Below, piece by piece: positions 12,824 to 17,044 of a stretch of DNA of 17,044 nucleotides. This DNA is from UBA5232 sp964557565 (GTDB lineage: Bacteria > Patescibacteriota > Dojkabacteria > SC72). The notes below the pieces were generated by a model. It ran no database searches, was not told the DNA's origin, and saw only the letters and a list, made by a program, of their open reading frames with translations. The DNA lies in assembly GCA_964557565.1 (NCBI GenBank), contig CAZLAH010000010.1, positions 1 to 17,044 on the forward strand, in the 5' to 3' direction. The first letter of the stretch is position 1. The number at the start of each line of letters is the position of its first letter. Both the position numbers and the translations under genes were made by a program.

Positions 12824-14602
12824 TTACTTCCAATACCAATCCTCAATATTATGAAATCTCTCATAAGAATACTTAATATTCTCAATATCTATTCCTACTA
12901 AATCTTCATTTACAAAATAAACAAAAGTAGGATTATAAAGAAATATTGCAGGGGCATCAGCTATCAGATATTTTTGAAACAGATCATACTTACCCTTTCT
13001 TACATTTCTATCAAAACTCTTCCTAGCATCTTCCAAAAGTATATCAACTCTCTCATAATTGTATCCTGAAAGATTTAAATCTGGATAATTACTCTTCAAA
13101 GAATGCCACAAATTATATTGATCAGGATCTACTGTACACTCAACCTCATACAAAAGAAGCTCAAAATCTCTAGTTGCAATAATCTCCTGAGTAATCTGAT
13201 TGTAATTTAGTTTTTCTGTTTTCAAAACTATTCCTTCCTTCGCAAAAAGATCAACTAAAATAGCTACCAATCGCTCATTGGTTTTACTATCGAAATAACT
13301 TAAAGAAAAAGTTAAAAATTCTTTATTCTTACTCTCAAAATATCCACTCTCTATATTCTTTGTATAACCCAAAGAACTAAGAAGAGGAACTGCTTTCTCA
13401 GGATTGTATGTAATATATTCGAGACCACTATTAAAAGCCCAAGTATTCTCAGAATACATACCATTCAACAAAAAGCCATTCACTTTAGAAATATTTAAAA
13501 AAGACTCCTTATCCAACAAATAGCTTAAAGCTATTCTCATATCTTTGTTTTTCAATGAGTCCTTCCTTGTATTAAAAAAGATAGTCTTCATTCTAAAATT
13601 TTCCCTTTTTTGATACTCAATTACATTGCCATATTCTGCCATGAAGCTGAAAAGTTCTTTGTCCCAACCACCAAGACCATCTAAAGAACCAATCCTATAT
13701 GCTGTTTCCAAACTTTCCTTGTCAGGATATATCTTCAATACAATCTCTTCTATTTGCATATCATACTCATCATATTCACTATCCTTTAAATACACAGCAT
13801 TTTGATCCGTTCTTGTTATCTTAAACTTACCACTCCCTATCGGATATTTAGCAAACATATCAAAAGGCAATTCATCTAATCTAACATTTTCCAATCTAGC
13901 CTTTGGAACGATTGCTATAGATATAGCTTCCCAAAATGATGGAGTAACCTCTGAAAGTATAAATCTTACTTTCTCATCGTTAATCCTCTCTATCTTCATA
14001 TCTGTCAAAGCAGCACCAACCGAATCATAACCATAATCCTTTTTAAGAGAAATTACTGTTTCAAAAGTGAAAACAATATCATCAAGAGAAACACCTTCCC
14101 CAGTATGCCAATATTTATCTTTTCTTATTGTAAACTCATACTGCAACCTATCATCTGAAACAACCCATTCTTTTGCAATACCTGGGACTGGATTGCCATC
14201 CTTATCTATATACACAAACCTATCAAATACTAATTCCTCAACAGCTCTATCTACATAATTATTTGTTAAAAACAATGGATTGAAAGAAGAAATAGCCCCT
14301 ACAGATCCTTCAACAAAAGATCTCTTACTATTCTGATTACTAAAAATTTTTTCTATCAAACCTGATTGTAAAAACAAAGAAAGCAATCCACCAATAAAAA
14401 GAAACAAAAGAATATAGCTTAAAGGAATAAACATCTTAAAAAGTTTTACAAAATTCACCGGATAATCCCAAATAAAATCTCTTAACGAAAATCTTTTCTT
14501 TCTCTTAACAATTAAGTTTTTCTTTACTCCAATTTCATCCAATGCACTTCTCATTGTAGAAACTTTAGCCTGATCTTCTTGAGGAATTGTTTTTTTTGTC
14601 AT
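12824..14602 (-). CDS. Membrane-anchored oligopeptide-type solute-binding protein (SBP_bac_5)
   Basis: A 592-residue protein. A positively charged cytoplasmic tail of about 55 residues is followed by one membrane helix (about 57-80, FIPLSYILLFLFIGGLLSLFL). The extracytoplasmic part, from about residue 100, has the SBP_bac_5 layout of OppA/DppA/NikA: GAISSFNPLFLTNNYVDRAV near the start, then FDRFVYIDKDGNPVPGIAKEW, YEFTIRKDKYWHTGEGVSLD with DIVFTFE, and DMRIALSYLLDKESF. There is no lipobox cysteine, so anchoring is by the helix, unlike classical OppA. No permease or ATPase of an Opp system is adjacent, so the partner is unknown. It might act as an orphan receptor or chaperone. The gene follows secG by 18 nt and is probably in its operon. 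There is no Shine-Dalgarno. It converges on tRNA-Leu with 2 nt between. Confidence 0.88.
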   Translation of the reverse strand: MTKKTIPQEDQAKVSTMRSALDEIGVKKNLIVKRKKRFSLRDFIWDYPVNFVKLFKMFIPLSYILLFLFIGGLLSLFLQSGLIEKIFSNQNSKRSFVEGSVGAISSFNPLFLTNNYVDRAVEELVFDRFVYIDKDGNPVPGIAKEWVVSDDRLQYEFTIRKDKYWHTGEGVSLDDIVFTFETVISLKKDYGYDSVGAALTDMKIERINDEKVRFILSEVTPSFWEAISIAIVPKARLENVRLDELPFDMFAKYPIGSGKFKITRTDQNAVYLKDSEYDEYDMQIEEIVLKIYPDKESLETAYRIGSLDGLGGWDKELFSFMAEYGNVIEYQKRENFRMKTIFFNTRKDSLKNKDMRIALSYLLDKESFLNISKVNGFLLNGMYSENTWAFNSGLEYITYNPEKAVPLLSSLGYTKNIESGYFESKNKEFLTFSLSYFDSKTNERLVAILVDLFAKEGIVLKTEKLNYNQITQEIIATRDFELLLYEVECTVDPDQYNLWHSLKSNYPDLNLSGYNYERVDILLEDARKSFDRNVRKGKYDLFQKYLIADAPAIFLYNPTFVYFVNEDLVGIDIENIKYSYERFHNIEDWYWK

Positions 14603-14620
14603 GCTTTGAAAATGATATTT

Positions 14621-14851
14621 CTAAGAATATTTTAATATCACTAAAGAGAGAACAACAAGAACAACTATTAAAAATATTGTGAAATAAAAAAGAAATTTTT
14701 CGAAGCCTCTTTTAGTACGGAAAACTTCACCACCACCACCAAACATTTTCCCCAAACCTTCTGCTCTATTCTGTAAAAGGATAGACACAGTAAGAAGAAC
14801 ACACACGACTATCTGAGAAATTAACATTACTTGCATTAAATTGTTTTCCAT
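14621..14851 (-). CDS. secG: Preprotein translocase subunit SecG
   Basis: A 76-residue protein with two membrane helices (about 6-26 and 52-73). The connecting loop carries the conserved LLQNRAEGLGKMFGGGGEVFRTKRGFEKFL, that is residues about 25-54. The Q-x-x-x-xG(L/M)G...FGG pattern and the RTKRGFE segment are typical of SecG. SecG binds SecY and assists protein export through SecYEG. The gene is the middle member of a - strand group (small membrane protein, secG, binding protein) with short spacing. A TATAAT ends 6 nt before its ATG, so it may also have its own, leaderless promoter. There is no Shine-Dalgarno. Confidence 0.95.
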   Translation of the reverse strand: MENNLMQVMLISQIVVCVLLTVSILLQNRAEGLGKMFGGGGEVFRTKRGFEKFLFYFTIFLIVVLVVLSLVILKYS

Positions 14852-14857
14852 AACATC

Positions 14858-14863
14858 ATTATA
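14858..14863 (-). promoter_or_regulatory. -10 element of secG
   Basis: On the - strand a perfect TATAAT ends 6 nt before ATG 14851. At the normal distance to a transcription start the message would begin at or within one base of the start codon. There is no TGn extension. Confidence 0.5.
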
Positions 14864-14872
14864 CTATATATA

Positions 14873-15280
14873 CTAATTAACATCTAATTCCCTATACAAT
14901 CCAGCGAAGAAAGATATTCCAACAGAAGCAAATGCTATAGACAACAAAGGGTTCACACTAAATTCTTTAATATATATACTACCTAATTCCATACTACCAA
15001 ACATGAACTCCTCTATGTAAAAATCGACCATAAATAACTTAAGCAAATATAAAGAACCTGCTAAAAGAATAGTACTCATCAAAAAAAATGTAGGAAATTG
15101 ACACTTAACAGTCAGGAAACCTAGCAAAGGACATACCATTAAAATAGAGATAACAAGAACAAGTAGTACTAGGAATAAATACAAAGAACTACCTGGAAGC
15201 TTAATGCCCAAAGACAATAAATCCAACACTACATATGAAATTAAAATATATACTAAAAAAGATTTAATTCCTTCTTTCAT
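14873..15280 (-). CDS. Small polytopic membrane protein, possible phage-holin-4/YvlD-like
   Basis: A 135-residue membrane protein with about four hydrophobic segments (8-25, 32-53, 62-84 and 108-126). After the second segment comes VCPLLGFLTVKCQFPTFFL, which resembles the PLLxFLTxPxxxLTxGLF stretch of the YvlD/phage-holin-4 superfamily. The positions of the helices and the short length also fit. The match is weak and done by eye; the proline after the FLTV segment is displaced, so this may instead be an unrelated small membrane protein. YvlD-like proteins often lie near PspC and LiaF-type envelope-stress genes, which occur at the other end of this window. It is the first gene of the group with secG. 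There is no Shine-Dalgarno. Confidence 0.6.
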   Translation of the reverse strand: MKEGIKSFLVYILISYVVLDLLSLGIKLPGSSLYLFLVLLVLVISILMVCPLLGFLTVKCQFPTFFLMSTILLAGSLYLLKLFMVDFYIEEFMFGSMELGSIYIKEFSVNPLLSIAFASVGISFFAGLYRELDVN

Positions 15281-15377
15281 TATATATTACTTACACTTTA
15301 TATATCTCTACTAGAATACTATTTTCCAAACTAAAATACAAAACAAACAAAATATCTTGTATACTACTAATATACAT

Positions 15378-15384
15378 AACTGCC
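15378..15384 (+). promoter_or_regulatory. AACTGCC start-proximal motif, pyruvate kinase gene
   Basis: AACTGCC ends exactly 5 nt before ATG 15390. A TATACT at 15360-15365 is a possible -10, in which case the motif would lie within a leader of about 17 nt. This is the third instance of the same motif and spacing. Confidence 0.45.
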
Positions 15385-15389
15385 CAAAT

Positions 15390-16781
15390 ATGAACAAACT
15401 GTCTAAAACAAAGATAATTGCTACTATTGGTCCTTCTACATGGGATACTCAAATCCTCACTGAGATGTACAAGAACGGTATGACCCTAGCTAGAGTCAAT
15501 GCTTCCTTCGCAGATTTTGAAGAACTGAAAAGAGTTGCAGAACAGATTAGAAGCATATCTCCAAGAATATCCTTAATATTAGATACCCAAGGTACAAAGA
15601 TTAGAGTACAAAACTTAGAACGAGAAATTGAAGTAAAAGACACGCTAACAATATCCTCAGACTCTTCAAAAGGGATATCTGTTACATATCCAAACCTACA
15701 TAAAAATATTGTTAGAAACAGCCAAATACTCCTTGATGATGGAAACATCCAGTTAATAGTAAAAGAAATAAAAGGAGAAGATATAATATGCAAAGTAATA
15801 CAAGGTGGAATACTAAAACCAGGTAAAACTGTAAATATCCCAACATTAAACCTTAATTTCCCAACATTAACAGAAAAAGATAAAGAGGATATTCTTAATG
15901 CAAAAGAAATAGGATATGACTATATCTGCTTATCTTTTGCTAGAAATAAAAACGATGTATTAGCTGTAAAACATTTACTACAAGAATCCAATATTAAGAT
16001 TATTTCAAAAATTGAGAACCAAGAAGGTTTAGATAACTTTGAAGAAATCCTAGATGAAAGTGATGCAATCATGATAGCAAGAGGGGATTTAGGCGTTGAA
16101 ACACCTTTAGAAGAAATACCTATCCTACAAAAGAGAATGATATATAAATGCAGAGTAGTCGGGAAACCTGTTATCGTTGCAACACAAATGCTTGAATCAA
16201 TGAGAGAGAACATTAGACCAACAAGAGCTGAAGTCTCAGACATAGCAAATGCAGTCATGGATGGAACAGATGCTGTAATGCTTTCGGCAGAAACTTCTAC
16301 CGGTAAACATCCTGTAGAAGCTATAAAGTATATGAACAAAATAGCTCTTAGTTCTGAGAAAGTCATGCAAATATCTCCTTTATATGGAAATACTGGAGCA
16401 GGCGAGTATATAGATGCTATAGCAAAAGATGTATGTTACCTATCTGAAAATACTGATATAAAAAGTATAGTCCTTCTATCAGATTCTCAAAAAACAATAG
16501 GCAGCATCACAAGACATAGACCTAATATTCCAGTATACGTAGTAAGCACATCAATAAAAGATATTAGACAAAACAATTTATTTAGAGGAGTAAAAACCTT
16601 CTATATTCAAGAACTTCCAAAAGACAGAGATGAAGCTATATCAAAAGCAATAGAAAGTATCTACACATACGGTGAATTGGAATTATCAGATAAAACTGCT
16701 ATTATTACCGGTAGTTCAATCAAAAACAATAATATGGATACTATATTAGAAGTTATATCCATAAAGAATATATTGAACTAA
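15390..16781 (+). CDS. pyk: Pyruvate kinase
   Basis: A 463-residue enzyme that converts phosphoenolpyruvate and ADP to pyruvate and ATP. ATG 15390 gives MNKLSKTKIIATIGPS, the standard opening; an in-frame TTG at 15357 would add 11 residues across the upstream motif and is rejected. Motifs are ATIGPSTWD (11-19), RVNASF (35-40), LDTQGTKIRV (64-73), ISKIENQEGL (205-214) with catalytic K207 and metal ligands E209 and D233, RGDLGVETPLEEIP (231-244), VATQMLESM with T265, and RAEVSDIANAVMDGTDAVMLSAETSTGKHP. A C-terminal domain follows (about 345-463). K70 stands where K+-dependent enzymes have glutamate (E117 of muscle enzyme), and Q67 and V73 also fit the K+-independent class. HSH-type NFSHG is replaced by NASFA. 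In this genome it would harvest ATP from RuBisCO-derived 3-phosphoglycerate. tRNA-Cys starts 2 nt after its stop. Confidence 0.96.
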   Translation: MNKLSKTKIIATIGPSTWDTQILTEMYKNGMTLARVNASFADFEELKRVAEQIRSISPRISLILDTQGTKIRVQNLEREIEVKDTLTISSDSSKGISVTYPNLHKNIVRNSQILLDDGNIQLIVKEIKGEDIICKVIQGGILKPGKTVNIPTLNLNFPTLTEKDKEDILNAKEIGYDYICLSFARNKNDVLAVKHLLQESNIKIISKIENQEGLDNFEEILDESDAIMIARGDLGVETPLEEIPILQKRMIYKCRVVGKPVIVATQMLESMRENIRPTRAEVSDIANAVMDGTDAVMLSAETSTGKHPVEAIKYMNKIALSSEKVMQISPLYGNTGAGEYIDAIAKDVCYLSENTDIKSIVLLSDSQKTIGSITRHRPNIPVYVVSTSIKDIRQNNLFRGVKTFYIQELPKDRDEAISKAIESIYTYGELELSDKTAIITGSSIKNNNMDTILEVISIKNILN

Positions 16782-16783
16782 AT

Positions 16784-16856
16784 GGTGACGTAGCCAAGTT
16801 GGTTAAGGCCGTGGTCTGCAAAACCACTACCATGGGTTCGAGTCCCATCGTCACCT
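16784..16856 (+). tRNA. tRNA-Cys (anticodon GCA)
   Basis: A 73-nt tRNA. Acceptor GGTGACG pairs perfectly with CGTCACC. The anticodon stem GTGGT/ACCAC holds loop CTGCAAA with anticodon GCA. The T arm is ATGGG-TTCGAGT-CCCAT. The discriminator is T, the cysteine identity base. CCA is not encoded. It begins 2 nt after the pyruvate kinase stop, so it is probably cut from that transcript. Confidence 0.97.
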
Positions 16857-16931
16857 TAGCTTCTAAGATATACCTTTCATAACAACGACTATACGGCTTT
16901 TTAGCAGAAATTTGATTTACTATAAGTACAA

Positions 16932-16960
16932 TTGAAAATTTGTTCTTTTTAGACTAAAAT
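16932..16960 (+). promoter_or_regulatory. -35/-10 promoter of tRNA-Leu(TAA)
   Basis: TTGAAA (16932-16937) and TAAAAT (16955-16960) are separated by 17 nt, a near-consensus sigma-70-type promoter. The -10 ends 12 nt before the first tRNA base. This is the clearest -35 element in the window. Confidence 0.7.
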
Positions 16961-16972
16961 AGCAACACCCAA

Positions 16973-17044
16973 GCCGGGATGGCGGAACTGGCAGACGCGC
17001 GGGACTTAAAATCCCGTTCTAGAAATAGAGTGAGGGTTCGATTC
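16973..17044 (+). tRNA. tRNA-Leu (anticodon TAA), truncated at window end
   Basis: Class II tRNA, 72 nt visible. The anticodon stem CGGGA/TCCCG closes the loop CTTAAAA with anticodon TAA. The variable arm is TCTA-GAAA-TAGA. The T arm starts GAGGG-TTCGATTC and is cut by the window edge, as is the 3' half of the acceptor stem. The 5' acceptor strand is GCCGGGA. Confidence 0.93.

Noticed and set aside
15357..15389. TTG start for pyruvate kinase adding 11 residues
   Set aside because: The family start KxTKIIATIGP fits ATG 15390, and the extension covers the shared AACTGCC motif and a possible -10.
16857..16931. Possible hairpin GGCTTTTTAGC between tRNA-Cys and tRNA-Leu
   Set aside because: The stem is three or four pairs only. 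I see no terminator or gene in this short spacer.
1..17044. CRISPR array, transposase, prophage or defence island
   Set aside because: I saw no spaced direct repeats, no transposase or integrase motifs, no nuclease or toxin-antitoxin genes, and uniform composition. The window looks like core chromosome.

Overview
The window is AT-rich (about two thirds A+T by eye), gene-dense bacterial DNA. It reads with a standard stop set: UGA ends the NatA-like ATPase, so it is not one of the UGA-glycine lineages. The gene set is a form II/III RuBisCO, small compact proteins, several orphan membrane or secreted proteins, tRNAs without encoded CCA, and almost no intergenic space. This mix suggests a Candidate Phyla Radiation (Patescibacteria) genome, possibly Dojkabacteria-like or a relative. 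That placement is an inference from gene content, not a phylogeny. A run of 100 N (7267-7366) shows that the window is a scaffold joined across a gap.

Layout. 1-5363 (+): the end of a PspC-domain protein, two LiaF-like membrane proteins, form II/III RuBisCO and the ribosome-associated GTPase TypA/BipA, closed by a strong bidirectional hairpin at 5390-5416. 5436-8015 (-): an RRM RNA-binding protein with a 90-nt leader, then a NatAB-type ABC exporter (ATPase and permease, ATGA overlap). 8158-9062 (+): QueH-like epoxyqueuosine reductase and two tiny membrane proteins. 9064-11005 (-): a MacB/LolD-type ABC ATPase and its FtsX-like permease. 11062-12821 (+): peptide deformylase, a secreted Ig-like protein and tRNA-Leu(CAG). 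12824-15280 (-): a membrane-anchored solute-binding protein of the oligopeptide type, SecG and a small polytopic membrane protein. 15390-17044 (+): pyruvate kinase, tRNA-Cys(GCA) and the start of tRNA-Leu(TAA).

How the genes fit together. RuBisCO of this form is known to work in the archaeal-type AMP/nucleoside salvage route. It turns ribulose bisphosphate into 3-phosphoglycerate, which lower glycolysis and pyruvate kinase (also in this window) convert to pyruvate and ATP. The remaining enzymes of the route are not in the window. The Psp/Lia-like genes, SecG and the two ABC systems point to envelope stress handling and export. TypA, QueH, deformylase and the tRNAs serve translation.

The most unusual signal is in gene starts. 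I see no Shine-Dalgarno sequence before any gene. Many starts instead sit 5-11 nt after a good -10 element, usually an extended one (TGnTAtaaT), which predicts leaderless or nearly leaderless mRNAs. Three other genes (RuBisCO, the Ig-like protein, pyruvate kinase) share an exact AACTGCC placed exactly 5 nt before ATG. The RuBisCO also has an unusually long insertion before its phosphate-binding SGG motif, and the pyruvate kinase has the lysine typical of K+-independent enzymes.
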